Shown here piece after piece: positions 23,983-33,412 of a stretch of DNA of 64,000 nucleotides; position 1 is the first letter of the stretch; each line of letters begins with the position of its first letter. The position numbers were made by a program, and so were the translations under genes. The stretch comes from Nocardiopsis sp. ATB16-24 (lineage in GTDB: Bacteria > Actinomycetota > Actinomycetes > Streptosporangiales > Streptosporangiaceae): the NCBI RefSeq assembly GCF_030271535.1, contig NZ_JASCXJ010000010.1, positions 117,510 through 181,509 of the forward strand, in the 5' to 3' direction. Below the pieces are notes generated by a model. It did not search any database. It worked only from the letters and a program-made list of their open reading frames with translations, and was not told where the DNA came from.

Positions 23983-25373
23983 TGGAGACGGACATCTACA
24001 GCGAGGACGCCGCCCTCCTCGGTGAACGGCAGGCCGCGGCCCGGACCCTTCTGGCCGTCCCCCTGCTCACCGCACGCACCCATCCCGCCGAGTTCCTCCT
24101 CGTCCGCGCGCACGAGGAGTGGCTCGTCCAGCGGTTCCAGCGTGTGCTCGGCTACCGGCTGGACGTCGCCGACGACCACGCACGCCTGATCAAACGCGGC
24201 CTCACCCCACGGAGCACGCGACACTTCGCACGCACGACCGGAGTCGCCTTCACACCGCGCACGCACACCTACCTCGCCCTGACACTGGCGGTCCTGGTCG
24301 AGGAGCACGGAACCCTCACCCTTCGGCGACTGGCCGACCAGGTGCACTCGGCCGCACGCGAGGCCGGGATCGACGCCGATCCCGCACGCGGCCTCGGCGA
24401 GCGCCGTGCCTTCTGCGCCGCCCTGCTCCGCCTGTGCGAACTCGGCGCGCTGAGCGAGACGTCGGGCTCCATCACCGACCACCAGGTCGATCCCGCGGCC
24501 GACCCGCACCTGTTCGTGCACACCCAGACCATCCGCTCCGTCGCGGCCCACCTGCCTCGGGGCGATGACGACGTGGACTCCTTCCTCGCCGCCTCCCACG
24601 ACCCCGACCCCGACGGCGATCAGCAGGGAGAGATCGCTCTGCGCCGACTCCTGGCCGAGAACGCCGTCGTCTACCGTGAGCGGCTCTCCGACCGCCAACG
24701 CGACCGCCTCGCCGCCCACCAGTGGCGGGCCGCCGCCGCCTTGGGCAACCTGCTCGGCTGCGACACCGAGGTCCGAGCCGAGGGCGTCGCCCTGGTGATG
24801 CCCGACGAGGCCGGAGCCGGCCCCCGCTTCCCCGTGGACGACCCCGTGGGCCACGTGGCCCTGGCCCTCGTCAGACGCCTCTCCGGTCGCCTGAACCCCG
24901 GTAGACCCACCACCTCGGTCCCTGTTACGGACGAGGAGCTGGACAGCGCCCTGGAGGCCCTCGGTGGCGAGGACGCCCCCGTCCGGGCAGAGTGGAGCCG
25001 TACCGCCGGCCCCGAGGTCCCCGACCCCGCGCGGCTCCGTGAACGGGTGAAGGCCCTGCTGTCGGACTTCGGGATGCTGGACGGAGGCCCCGGGGAATGG
25101 CGGCTCACCGCGGCCGCGGCCCGTTACGGCGCCGAAGTGGACGAGCGCGTCCCTCTGATCCAGGACAATGACCAACACAGCCGGACCCACCCCGACCCCG
25201 CACGGGTCTCCGGTGACGACCCGGAGCCCGAGGCTCCCGCCGACCCCCGCCGTGATCTGAGTCGGGTGGCGTCCGTGCTGCAAGCGGTGGCGAACGAGAA
25301 GGTGAGCGCGACCAGTGGTGACACAGGAGACCAGCCAGGCCCCGGGGGCGGAGACGACGGCGGTTCCGACTGA
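23982..25373 (+). CDS. JetB-like protein (DUF2398/TIGR02678)
   Basis: A 463-residue protein of TIGR02678, the winged-helix (KITE-like) accessory of type III Wadjet plasmid-defence complexes. ERQAAARTLLAVPLLTAR, EEWLVQRFQRVLGYRLDV and ARLIKRGL mark the conserved N-terminus. The remainder carries several helix-rich winged-helix-like segments (LTLAVLVEEHGTLTLRRLAD; LLSDFGMLDG). The ATG at 23982 overlaps the TGA of the JetA-like gene; GTG 23973 is an alternative. A disordered C-terminal tail of about 70 residues overlaps the next gene by 59 bases. It looks complete. Confidence 0.88.
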   Translation: METDIYSEDAALLGERQAAARTLLAVPLLTARTHPAEFLLVRAHEEWLVQRFQRVLGYRLDVADDHARLIKRGLTPRSTRHFARTTGVAFTPRTHTYLALTLAVLVEEHGTLTLRRLADQVHSAAREAGIDADPARGLGERRAFCAALLRLCELGALSETSGSITDHQVDPAADPHLFVHTQTIRSVAAHLPRGDDDVDSFLAASHDPDPDGDQQGEIALRRLLAENAVVYRERLSDRQRDRLAAHQWRAAAALGNLLGCDTEVRAEGVALVMPDEAGAGPRFPVDDPVGHVALALVRRLSGRLNPGRPTTSVPVTDEELDSALEALGGEDAPVRAEWSRTAGPEVPDPARLRERVKALLSDFGMLDGGPGEWRLTAAAARYGAEVDERVPLIQDNDQHSRTHPDPARVSGDDPEPEAPADPRRDLSRVASVLQAVANEKVSATSGDTGDQPGPGGGDDGGSD

Positions 25374-28300
25374 ACCCGCCGCCCCCGGTCCTTCCCCTTC
25401 CCGTGACGTGCCCCGCTACCGACTCGAACGCGCGGGTATCCGCAACGTCTGGCAGTACGACGACCACGTCATGGAGTTCGCGGAGGGGCGGCTGCTGCTG
25501 CGGGGCCGCAACGGCGCGGGCAAGTCCAAGGCACTGGAGATGTTGCTCCCCTTCCTGCTGGACGGGGACGTGCGTCGACTCGACACCACCGGGACCAACC
25601 GGACCAGTCTGCGCTGGCTGATGGCCGAGGGTCCCCGCGCCGTCGACTCCCCTCCGACGGAGGAGACCGGCCCCGACCTCCTCGGCGGCCCGGAGGAGTC
25701 CGAGGACGCGACCCCCGAGGACACGGCCGAAGAGGAGCAGACCGCCACCGGCCCCTCCACCCGCCTGGGCTATCTCTGGGTGGAGTTCACCACCGACCGG
25801 GGCGACCGCGGGCTCGACGCGGTGCTCCGGAGCGGCACGGGACCCCAGAGCGCCTCGGCCCTGCTCTCGAGGACCGGGGCCGACAGCGCCTCCGCGCTGC
25901 TGGCGGCCAGGGCCGCGGCGGCGGAGACGAAGGACGACGCCGCCGAGGAGGAGCCCCGCGACCACGACGCTCCACCCCGCCACATGACGCTCGGCGCGGC
26001 CGTCATGGCGGTCGGCGACTCCGACCCCCGCTGTGTGTTCTTCGTCACCGACCGCAGGGTCGGGCACGACCTTCGACTGGTCACCGACGGCCGCCCCAAG
26101 CCCGTCGACCGCCTCCGTTCGGAGATCGGCGCGGACAACTGCTTCACCAGCGCCGTCGCCTACCGGGCCCGGGTCATGCGCGACCTGTTCGGCATCGACG
26201 ACTCCGTCCGCTACCGCAACCTCGTCCACCTGCTCTACAGGCTGCGTCGTCCCACCATCGGCGACCGCCTGGAGGCCGGAGAACTCGTCGGGGTCCTGTC
26301 CGAGGCGCTTCCGCCCATGGACGAATCCGTCCTGGACGAGGTCGCCCGCAACATCGCCGACCTGGAACAGGCACGCGCGGACAAGGACGCCCTCGTACGG
26401 ATCGGGGCGGGCGTCACCGCCTTCCTGGAGGACTACCGGGGCTACCTGGTGCACGGACTGCGCGCACGCGTGGCCCGGGTGCGCGAGCAGATCGACGCCG
26501 CCGTGACCCGGACGGAGGAGACCGAACACCTGCGCGCCGAACTCGACCGCCTCATCACGGCCGAGAGCCACTCCTGCGAGGAACGGGACCAGGTCCGCCG
26601 TACGCGCGACACCGCCCGGGCCGATGACGGCACCCTCTCCTCCGCCCAGAACGGCGCCGCCACGGCCACGGCCAACGAACGTCGGGCCTACGACGCCGCC
26701 GTGGGCGCCTACATCCGTGCGGCCGAGGCCGCCTGGGTCGCCGCGGAACACGCCGAGCGGGTGGAGGGGCACGCCGTCGAACGGCTCGGCGAGGACACCC
26801 AGGTCATCGAACGGGCGTTGGAGGCGCTGCGCCAGACCCACGCCGAAGCCTCACGCGCCGCCGTCGCGGCGGGGATCGACCCCTCCGTCCTGGGCGCCGT
26901 CCCCGACCCGGTCCTCACCGTCCACGCCCCGCGCGAGAGCACCACACGGGTCGACCTCCAAGGACTGGAGCAGGCGGTCGAGCGCGAACCCGTGGAGGGC
27001 ATCGACCTGGACGGGTTGCGCGAACACCTCGGACGTCTCCACGATCGGCTCACCGGCGCCGCCGGCCGCGCCGCCGACCGCGCCGACCTGGTCACCAGGC
27101 TGATGGGGCTCACCTCCGCCGAGGCCGAGACCGACCGTCGCCTGATCGCCCTGACCAGCGAGGCCGAATGCGCCGACGCCGTCCTCGAACAGGCCCACGC
27201 ACGCGAACAGAACGCCATCGACGGCGTGCGCGACCAGAGCGCGGCCTACGCCGAGGGGGTCCGGGACTGGGCCGCGCGGCTGCGGGACTCCAGCCACGCG
27301 CACGCGCTGGGCGAGGCCATCCACGAACTGGAGGGCAGCGTCGAACTGCCCATCAACGACTCCCTGCGCGTGCTGGGACCGGACGTGCCCTCCACCGTCG
27401 CGCGTCTGGCGCACGCGGCGGTGGACCCCCTACTGGAGGAACTGCGCGCACGGCGTGACGTGGCGGTGAGCGAGGAGGGACAACTCTCCGGCGAACTCGC
27501 CGAACTGGCGGACCGCAAGGCCAAGAACGCCGAACACGCCCCCGAGCGCCCCGGCTGGGCCACCCACCCCAGGCCGGAGGGCGACGGCGTCCCCCTGTAC
27601 CTGGCGGTGGACTTCGCCGAGGGGGTCGGCCCTCGGGAACAGGCGGGACTGGAGGCCGCCCTGGAGGCGAGCGGCCTGCTGGCGGGCTGGGTACGCGCCG
27701 ACGGCTCCCTGCACGACCCCACGACACGGGACCTGCTGGTCTCCCCCGTGCCGGTTCCGGCGCTGTCCCGTCCGGTCCGGGAACGCACACTGCTCGACGT
27801 GCTCGTGCCGGTGGCCGACCTGTCGTCCGTTCCCGGCGCCTCGGTGAGCCAGGAGAGTCTGCGGGCCCTGTTGTCCTCCATCGCCCTGGAGTCCGAACCC
27901 GAGACCGAGGTGGGCCCGCGCCGTGGCGGACAGGGCCCGGGCGAGGCCGAGCCCCGACACCGCCGTGACAACCAGACCACGGTCGCCCTGTCCAGCTCCA
28001 TGTCACTGACCGGGAGCTGGCGACTGGGAGTGGCCTCCGGAGCCCACGACAAGAGCGAGCCCGAGTACATCGGAGAGGCCGCCCGTAAACGGGCCCGCGA
28101 CCGCGTGGCCGCCAACATCGACCGGCGCATGGCGATCGCGGAGGCCCTGCTCGCGGAGGCGGGGGAACGCCGCTGGGCCGTGGAGCACTCCTACGCCGAA
28201 CTCCTGGAGGTCTCCCGGGACCTCCCCGACCCCGCCCCGCTGATCCAGGCCTGGGCCGAGCTGGAGGTGGCCAGGAAGGACCTGGCCTCCGCCCGCCGCG

Positions 28301-30060
28301 CACACGACGTGGCGCGAAGGAGCGCCGAGGCCTGCCGGGCCGAACTGCTCGACATCAGGACCGAGCTGCGCTCCTTCGCCGCCGTGGGAGAGACCGGCGA
28401 GACGCGGGCCCCCACACCCGAACAGGACCTGCCCACCACACGGATCGGACTCGACAGCGCGCTGCGGGCCCTGGACCACCTGCGCGTGCTCATCGCCTCC
28501 GCGCTGCGCGACCTGGACGCCCTGGCATGGGAACTGGCCGACCACGAACGCCACGTCGACACCTGGCGCGCGGTACGGGCCGATCGGGTGCTGGCGGAGG
28601 ACGCACGCGCCGCGGCCATCGACGACATGATCACCGTGCGCCGCCAGATCGAACTCGGCGACCGCGCGCGCGGGGTACCCCCGGAACAGCTCGACACCGC
28701 ACGCGACCAGGTGAGGGCCAGGGCGAAGGAGGCCGCGGAACGGTTGCCCGAACTCGAACGGAACGCCCAGCGGGCCCGTGACGAACGGGTCAGGGCGGAG
28801 GCACGCCTGGTCGTGGCCACCAGGGAGCGGGCCGAGCAGGTCCGACGCGCGCTCGCGGTGGGGGAGGAGCTGGTCTCGGCGATCAGCGTCGAGGGCACGG
28901 ACTCCTCCGACGTCCCCGACGGTGTGCTGCTGCGGGCCGCCGGGCTCCAGGACTGCGCCGAGGACGGCGGCCCCTTGGCCGCCCACCTCGCCCTCGACGA
29001 CGAGGCGACCTCCCCCCGGCCGGACACACGCCTGGACTCCCTGCGGGCGCTCGTGGAGCGACTGGAGACCGGTCTGGCCGCACAGAAGGACATCGCCGAG
29101 ATCGACGACAGCGCCATCCTGCACAGCCGAGAGGAGCTCGACCGCCTGCTCTCCTCGGTGGGCTGGGCCCAGATCCGCACCGAACTGAGCGAACCCCGCG
29201 GCGTCAAGCGTCTCACCGTCCACGACGAGGACGGCGCCCATGACGTCACCGCCTACGCGGAACGGGTCGCCGTGGCCGTGACCGGAGCGGAGGAGGCCGT
29301 CGCGGTGGCCGAGGAGGAGGCCTTCGAACGGCACCTGCTGGGCGAACTGGCCGGTCACCTGGCACGCCAGATCGACGAGGCCCGGGCGCTCATCGCGGCC
29401 ATGAACGACGTCCTCAAGGACGTCACCACCTCGGCCGGACTCGGCGTGCGCCTGGACTGGAGCCTGGCCTCCGACGCGGGCGCGGACGTGGAGGCGGTCG
29501 TACCGCTCCTGGCCACCCCCGCCGAGAAGCGCAGTCGGGTGCAGACCACCCGGCTCAGGGACGCGCTGCGTCGCTGCATCGAGGCGATCCGCCGCCTGGA
29601 CCCGACCGCCACGGGCGGCGCGCAGCTGCGCGCCGCGTTGGACTACCGGTCCTGGTTCACGTTCACCGTGTACGTGACCGACGCCACGGGCAGTGAGCGA
29701 CGTCTGGGACACCGCACGGCGCTCAGCCAAGGCGAACAACGGGTGGTGGCCTACCTGGTGCTGTTCGCGGCGGCCGCCGCGCACTTCGACTCCCTGGCCG
29801 TCCGCACGCCGTGGGCGCCCAGGCTGATCCTGCTCGACGACGCCTTCGCCAAGGTCGACGAGCCCACGCACGGACGCCTGCTGGGTCTGTTGGTGGAGCT
29901 GGACCTGGACTTCGTCCTGACCTCGGAGCGGGTGTGGGGCTGCTTCGCCAGCGTGCCCAGCCTGAACATCTACGAATGCCTCAGGGACCCGAACGTGCCC
30001 GGCATCGCGACCCTGCACTTCACCTGGGACGGGAGCAGGAGGCGCCTCGTCGGTGTCTAG
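25315..30060 (+). CDS. JetC-like SMC ATPase (TIGR02680)
   Basis: A 1581-residue SMC/MukB-like protein of TIGR02680, the motor of type III Wadjet, which extrudes and recognises small circular DNA. It has an N-terminal Walker A RGRNGAGKSKALEML (about residues 63-77), long coiled-coil regions, a hinge-like central domain (about 760-880), then the ABC signature ALSQGEQRVVAYL (about 1470) and Walker B RLILLDDAFAKVDEP (about 1502). All ATPase motifs are intact. It is longer than usual because of an acidic insert after residue 105 (ETGPDLLGGPEESEDA). GTG 25315 starts inside the JetB-like gene, so the two are coupled. Confidence 0.9.
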   Translation: MVTQETSQAPGAETTAVPTEPAAPGPSPSRDVPRYRLERAGIRNVWQYDDHVMEFAEGRLLLRGRNGAGKSKALEMLLPFLLDGDVRRLDTTGTNRTSLRWLMAEGPRAVDSPPTEETGPDLLGGPEESEDATPEDTAEEEQTATGPSTRLGYLWVEFTTDRGDRGLDAVLRSGTGPQSASALLSRTGADSASALLAARAAAAETKDDAAEEEPRDHDAPPRHMTLGAAVMAVGDSDPRCVFFVTDRRVGHDLRLVTDGRPKPVDRLRSEIGADNCFTSAVAYRARVMRDLFGIDDSVRYRNLVHLLYRLRRPTIGDRLEAGELVGVLSEALPPMDESVLDEVARNIADLEQARADKDALVRIGAGVTAFLEDYRGYLVHGLRARVARVREQIDAAVTRTEETEHLRAELDRLITAESHSCEERDQVRRTRDTARADDGTLSSAQNGAATATANERRAYDAAVGAYIRAAEAAWVAAEHAERVEGHAVERLGEDTQVIERALEALRQTHAEASRAAVAAGIDPSVLGAVPDPVLTVHAPRESTTRVDLQGLEQAVEREPVEGIDLDGLREHLGRLHDRLTGAAGRAADRADLVTRLMGLTSAEAETDRRLIALTSEAECADAVLEQAHAREQNAIDGVRDQSAAYAEGVRDWAARLRDSSHAHALGEAIHELEGSVELPINDSLRVLGPDVPSTVARLAHAAVDPLLEELRARRDVAVSEEGQLSGELAELADRKAKNAEHAPERPGWATHPRPEGDGVPLYLAVDFAEGVGPREQAGLEAALEASGLLAGWVRADGSLHDPTTRDLLVSPVPVPALSRPVRERTLLDVLVPVADLSSVPGASVSQESLRALLSSIALESEPETEVGPRRGGQGPGEAEPRHRRDNQTTVALSSSMSLTGSWRLGVASGAHDKSEPEYIGEAARKRARDRVAANIDRRMAIAEALLAEAGERRWAVEHSYAELLEVSRDLPDPAPLIQAWAELEVARKDLASARRAHDVARRSAEACRAELLDIRTELRSFAAVGETGETRAPTPEQDLPTTRIGLDSALRALDHLRVLIASALRDLDALAWELADHERHVDTWRAVRADRVLAEDARAAAIDDMITVRRQIELGDRARGVPPEQLDTARDQVRARAKEAAERLPELERNAQRARDERVRAEARLVVATRERAEQVRRALAVGEELVSAISVEGTDSSDVPDGVLLRAAGLQDCAEDGGPLAAHLALDDEATSPRPDTRLDSLRALVERLETGLAAQKDIAEIDDSAILHSREELDRLLSSVGWAQIRTELSEPRGVKRLTVHDEDGAHDVTAYAERVAVAVTGAEEAVAVAEEEAFERHLLGELAGHLARQIDEARALIAAMNDVLKDVTTSAGLGVRLDWSLASDAGADVEAVVPLLATPAEKRSRVQTTRLRDALRRCIEAIRRLDPTATGGAQLRAALDYRSWFTFTVYVTDATGSERRLGHRTALSQGEQRVVAYLVLFAAAAAHFDSLAVRTPWAPRLILLDDAFAKVDEPTHGRLLGLLVELDLDFVLTSERVWGCFASVPSLNIYECLRDPNVPGIATLHFTWDGSRRRLVGV

Positions 30061-30109
30061 CCGAACGCGAACGCTTAATCTGCTGGTGCGGGAATGACAC
30101 GGGAACGGG

Positions 30110-32152
30110 GTGGCGAAGGTGACTCGGGTACCCGAGACGTTCGAGGGTGGGACGGCGCTCCTGGACGCGCTGGCGCGCTCCGGGCTGCCCCGAGAGGTCC
30201 GTTCCTGGATCACCGCGGCCCTGTGGGGCGAGGACGCGCTCACGGCCCGGCTGAACGGCGAGCACATCCCCGAACCGGAGACCGAACCGGTGGTCACGGG
30301 GAACATCCGACGGTCCTACCTGACGCGGATCAGCGTTCAGGGCTTTCGCGGCATCGGCCGTCCCGCCGAGCTCGACTTCAGGCCCGGCCCCGGTCTCACG
30401 GTGATCGTCGGACGCAACGGCTCGGGCAAGTCGAGCTTCGCCGAGGCGGCCGAGGCGGCCCTCACCGGTCGCAATCCCCGGTGGGACGCCATGCCCACCG
30501 GATGGCACGACGGCTGGCGCAACCTCCACTACGACGAGCGCACCGAGGCGAGCGTGGACATCCACATCGCCGGGGACGAGGGCCCCACCCGGATCAGTCG
30601 GAGATGGACGGGCGAGAGCGTCCGCTCCGCGCGCGGCGAGGTCGTCCGTCCCAACGGCGAGGTCTCCCCGCTGCGGACCCTGGAGTGGGGTGAGAACCTC
30701 GTCCGCTACCGACCCTTCCTGTCCTACGACGAACTCGGGCGCACGGTGAGCGGGCGTTCCGCCGAGCTGTACGACACCCTGACCACGCTGCTGGGGCTCA
30801 GTGGTCTGGCGGAGGCCGAACGCCGCCTGGCCAAGGTGTGCGACGGGCTCGCCAGACGGCGTGACCGGCCCTCGCGGGAGTTGCGCCGCCTGCTCGACGA
30901 ACTGCGGGAGTCCGACGACCCACGCGCCCACCAGGCCGTCCAGCTGCTGACGGCCTCCTACTTCGACATGGACGCCCTGCGCAGGATCGCCGCCGACGAC
31001 GGGCCCCGCGACCCCGAACAGCACGTGGTCCTGCGCCGTCTGCGGCGGCTGGCGGTCCCCGAGCGGGCCCTGATCGCCGACGTGGTCAACGAACTGCGGG
31101 GCGCGGCCATGGAGCTGGCCATGGCCGCCGGAAGCAAGGGGGACCACGCGCACGGGGTGGTCCGGCTCCTGGAACAGGCGCTCGAACACCACCAGCGGCA
31201 TCCCACGGACACCACCTGCCCCACGTGCTCCGCGCCCCTGGGAGCCGACTGGGTGCGTCGGGCCAACTCCCAACTGCGGGCACTGCGTCCGCAGGCGGCC
31301 GTCGTCGCGGCGGCCTACGAACGCGCCGAGGCGGCGCGGGACCAGGCCCGCTTCCTGCTGTCCCCCGCACCGAGTTGGCTGCCCCCCGAGAGCGACCTGG
31401 GTCAGGTGTGGGCGCTGTGGGAGTCCGGAGCCGACATCACCGACCTGGGGGAGTTGGCGGACCACGTCGAGGGTGTCGGGCGTAGGCTGCGGGCCGCGGC
31501 GGTGAGCGCCCGTCGAGAGGCCAGTGAGCGGCTGGAGGACCCCACCGGTGGGTGGGCGGAGCTGGCCGAGCGGCTCTCGGGCTGGCTGGACGACGCCCAG
31601 GACGCCCTCGCGGCGCGGGACACGCTCGTCGGCGCCGAGGCCGCCCTGAACTGGTTGACGGAGCAGGCGGGGATCCTGCGCGCGGAGCGTCTCGGCCCGG
31701 TCGCCGCCCAGGCGGAGCAGGTGTGGTACCGCTTGCGCCAGGAACGTTACATCGACCTCCAGGGCATGCGGCTGATCGGCCGGGGCGCCCGCCGCAGGGT
31801 GGAGGTGGAGGTGGCGGTCGACGGCGTCGAGGACCAGACCAGTGCGCCCGGACTGCTGAGTCAGGGGGAGTTCCAGGCCCTGGCCCTGTCCATCTGCCTG
31901 CCTCGGACCCTGCTGGAGGGCAACCCCTTCGGGTTCCTGGTCCTGGACGATCCGGTCCAGGCGATGGACACCGAGACGGTGGAGGGGCTGGCCGCGGTGC
32001 TGGCGGAGGTGGGCGGCCACCGACAGGTGATCGTGTTCACGCACGACACCCGCCTGTCCGACGCCCTGCGCACGCTGGGGCTGCCGGCCGACATCCGCAC
32101 GATCAACCGGGACGCCATGTCCAACGTGTGGATCTCCGAGGGAGCGGCGTGA
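30110..32152 (+). CDS. Rad50-like AAA ATPase with zinc-hook CxxC
   Basis: A 680-residue ATPase. The Walker A is VGRNGSGKSSFAEAAEAALT near residue 100, preceded by ISVQGFRGIGRPAELDFRPG. A CPTC motif near residue 367 (TTCPTCSAPLGADWV) resembles a Rad50 zinc hook between two helical arms. The signature LLSQGEFQALALS (about 580) and Walker B FLVLDDPVQAMD (about 607) follow, then FTHDTRLSDAL. It is a RecF/Rad50-type structure-specific DNA ATPase and is not a JetD (DUF3323/DUF2399) protein. It starts at GTG 30110, 49 bases after jetC, same strand, probably same operon. Confidence 0.87.
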   Translation: MAKVTRVPETFEGGTALLDALARSGLPREVRSWITAALWGEDALTARLNGEHIPEPETEPVVTGNIRRSYLTRISVQGFRGIGRPAELDFRPGPGLTVIVGRNGSGKSSFAEAAEAALTGRNPRWDAMPTGWHDGWRNLHYDERTEASVDIHIAGDEGPTRISRRWTGESVRSARGEVVRPNGEVSPLRTLEWGENLVRYRPFLSYDELGRTVSGRSAELYDTLTTLLGLSGLAEAERRLAKVCDGLARRRDRPSRELRRLLDELRESDDPRAHQAVQLLTASYFDMDALRRIAADDGPRDPEQHVVLRRLRRLAVPERALIADVVNELRGAAMELAMAAGSKGDHAHGVVRLLEQALEHHQRHPTDTTCPTCSAPLGADWVRRANSQLRALRPQAAVVAAAYERAEAARDQARFLLSPAPSWLPPESDLGQVWALWESGADITDLGELADHVEGVGRRLRAAAVSARREASERLEDPTGGWAELAERLSGWLDDAQDALAARDTLVGAEAALNWLTEQAGILRAERLGPVAAQAEQVWYRLRQERYIDLQGMRLIGRGARRRVEVEVAVDGVEDQTSAPGLLSQGEFQALALSICLPRTLLEGNPFGFLVLDDPVQAMDTETVEGLAAVLAEVGGHRQVIVFTHDTRLSDALRTLGLPADIRTINRDAMSNVWISEGAA

Positions 32153-32225
32153 GTCACATCGAAATCGCGAAAAGGGCCTGTGAGCAGGGATTCCTCGCTC
32201 TGGTGGCGGGGCGGCGGCATTCGAT

Positions 32226-32256
32226 TTGGCAGAGCACCCCCCATCCGCTGTATAGT
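32226..32256 (+). promoter_or_regulatory. Putative promoter of tRNA-Thr
   Basis: TTGGCA (32226-32231) and TATAGT (32251-32256) are separated by 19 bases, a little long, and lie about 60 bases before the tRNA. The -10 matches the vegetative consensus well. Confidence 0.45.
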
Positions 32257-32314
32257 CATCACCAGCGCAAGGGGGCAAGCCCCCGGGACAGGCGGAAGCA
32301 GGTCCGAGCAGCGC

Positions 32315-32390
32315 GCCCCTTTAGCTCAGTCGGCAGAGCGTCTCCATGGTAAGGAGAAGGTCTACGGTTCGATTCCGTAAAGGGGCTCCA
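32315..32390 (+). tRNA. tRNA-Thr (GGT)
   Basis: A 76-base cloverleaf with acceptor GCCCCTT / AAGGGGC, anticodon GGT in CTCCATGGTAAGGAG, T-arm GGTTCGATTCC, and an encoded CCA end. Confidence 0.96.
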
Positions 32391-32490
32391 CCACTTGACG
32401 GGGTCTGGTCCACTCAGGTGGGTGGTCGGTGGAGGATCCGTCGGCCGGAACCGGGTCCGCCCCCATGCGGGGTAGGGTCTCGTTGATCGG

Positions 32491-32566
32491 GGCGGGGTAG
32501 CTCAGTCGGTAGAGCAAGCGGCTCATAATCGCTGTGTCGTCGGTTCAAGTCCGGCCCCCGCTACCA
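32491..32566 (+). tRNA. tRNA-Met (CAT)
   Basis: A 76-base cloverleaf starting GGCGGGGTAGCTCAG with anticodon CAT in GGCTCATAATC and an encoded CCA. The GGCGGGG acceptor and the absence of the initiator's C1-A72-type mismatch and GGG/CCC anticodon stem fit an elongator tRNA. Confidence 0.94.
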
Positions 32567-32645
32567 CACCGCTGGCCCCTGGGATCTCCTCTCAGGGGTC
32601 GTCGCGGGCGTTTAGTACTGTTCCCAGCGAGAAAGGCACTCCGAC

Positions 32646-32810
32646 GTGGCTGCCACCGATGTGAGGCCGAAGATCACCCTGGCCTGCCAGGAGTGCAAGC
32701 ACCGTAACTACATCACCCGTAAGAACCGTCGGAACACCCCCGACCGTCTCACGATCAAGAAGTTCTGCCCGAACTGCCGCAAGCACAACGAGCACCGCGA
32801 GACCCGCTAG
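32646..32810 (+). CDS. rpmG: 50S ribosomal protein L33
   Basis: A 54-residue ribosomal protein. [18 protein letters not shown] and [16 protein letters not shown] carry two CxxC pairs, so this is the zinc-binding (C+) L33 form. GTG start. It sits between tRNA-Met and the MaoC genes, the usual actinobacterial position. Confidence 0.97.
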   Translation: MAATDVRPKITLACQECKHRNYITRKNRRNTPDRLTIKKFCPNCRKHNEHRETR

Positions 32811-32962
32811 TCACTGACGAGCACCCCGCGAGTGCGATCGTCTCCGAGCGTGACAGCGTCGGCCACTCTCTTGGGGGCTGCGGCTCGTGGACTTCCAGCC
32901 CGGTGAGCGATCCGCTCGCCGGGCTGTTCGCGTGTTCCGGGCCCTTCACGACAGGAGACAGC

Positions 32963-33412
32963 GTGGCGATCAACCCTGACTACCTCGGCCGGGAGTATCC
33001 CGCGCCGGAGGCCTATGAGGTGACCCGGGGCAAGATCCGGGAGTTCGCCGAGGCGATCAACGACACCGACCCCGTCTACCTGGATCCGGCGGCGGCCCGG
33101 GCCGCGGGACACCCCGACGTGATCGCGCCGCCGACCTTCCCCGTGATCCTCGGCATGGCGGGCTCGGCCCAGGCCATCGGCGACCCCGACCTCGGGGTGG
33201 ACTTCTCCCGGGTCGTGCACGGTGACCAGCGCTTCAGCCACAGCCGGCCGTTGTACGCGGGCGACCTTCTCAGCAGTACCACGCGTATCACGGGTATCCG
33301 ATCCCTCGGCGGCAACGACCTGCTCACCCTGGAGACCGTGGCCGACGACGCGGACGGAGAACACGTGGTCACCGCCACGATGATGCTCGTGGTGCGAGGA
33401 GGAGACGAATGA
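32963..33412 (+). CDS. MaoC-family dehydratase N-terminal domain protein (HadA/HadC-like)
   Basis: A 149-residue hot-dog-fold subunit resembling mycobacterial HadA/HadC: YEVTRGKIREFAEAINDTDP at the N-terminus, VIAPPTFPVILGMAG, and HGDQRFSHSRPLYAGDLL. It lacks the full hydratase motif itself and should pair with the next gene's product to form a (3R)-hydroxyacyl-ACP dehydratase of fatty-acid synthesis. GTG 32963 has AGGAGA upstream. The 3' end overlaps the next ATG by four bases. Confidence 0.9.
   Translation: MAINPDYLGREYPAPEAYEVTRGKIREFAEAINDTDPVYLDPAAARAAGHPDVIAPPTFPVILGMAGSAQAIGDPDLGVDFSRVVHGDQRFSHSRPLYAGDLLSSTTRITGIRSLGGNDLLTLETVADDADGEHVVTATMMLVVRGGDE

Noticed and set aside
30110..32152. 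The downstream ATPase as JetD of Wadjet
   Set aside because: It has Walker motifs, an ABC signature and a zinc-hook CxxC, not the DUF3323/DUF2399 Toprim-like nuclease features.
28003..32278. Two 750-codon minus-strand open frames across the JetC-like and Rad50-like genes
   Set aside because: Both are antisense shadows of genes with clear ATPase motifs; the same applies to other long minus-strand frames over fusA, rplB and rpsC.
20281..32314. Integrase or conjugation genes of an SLP1-like element
   Set aside because: No tyrosine recombinase, Rep, or FtsK/TraB-like gene is seen; only the location suggests an element.
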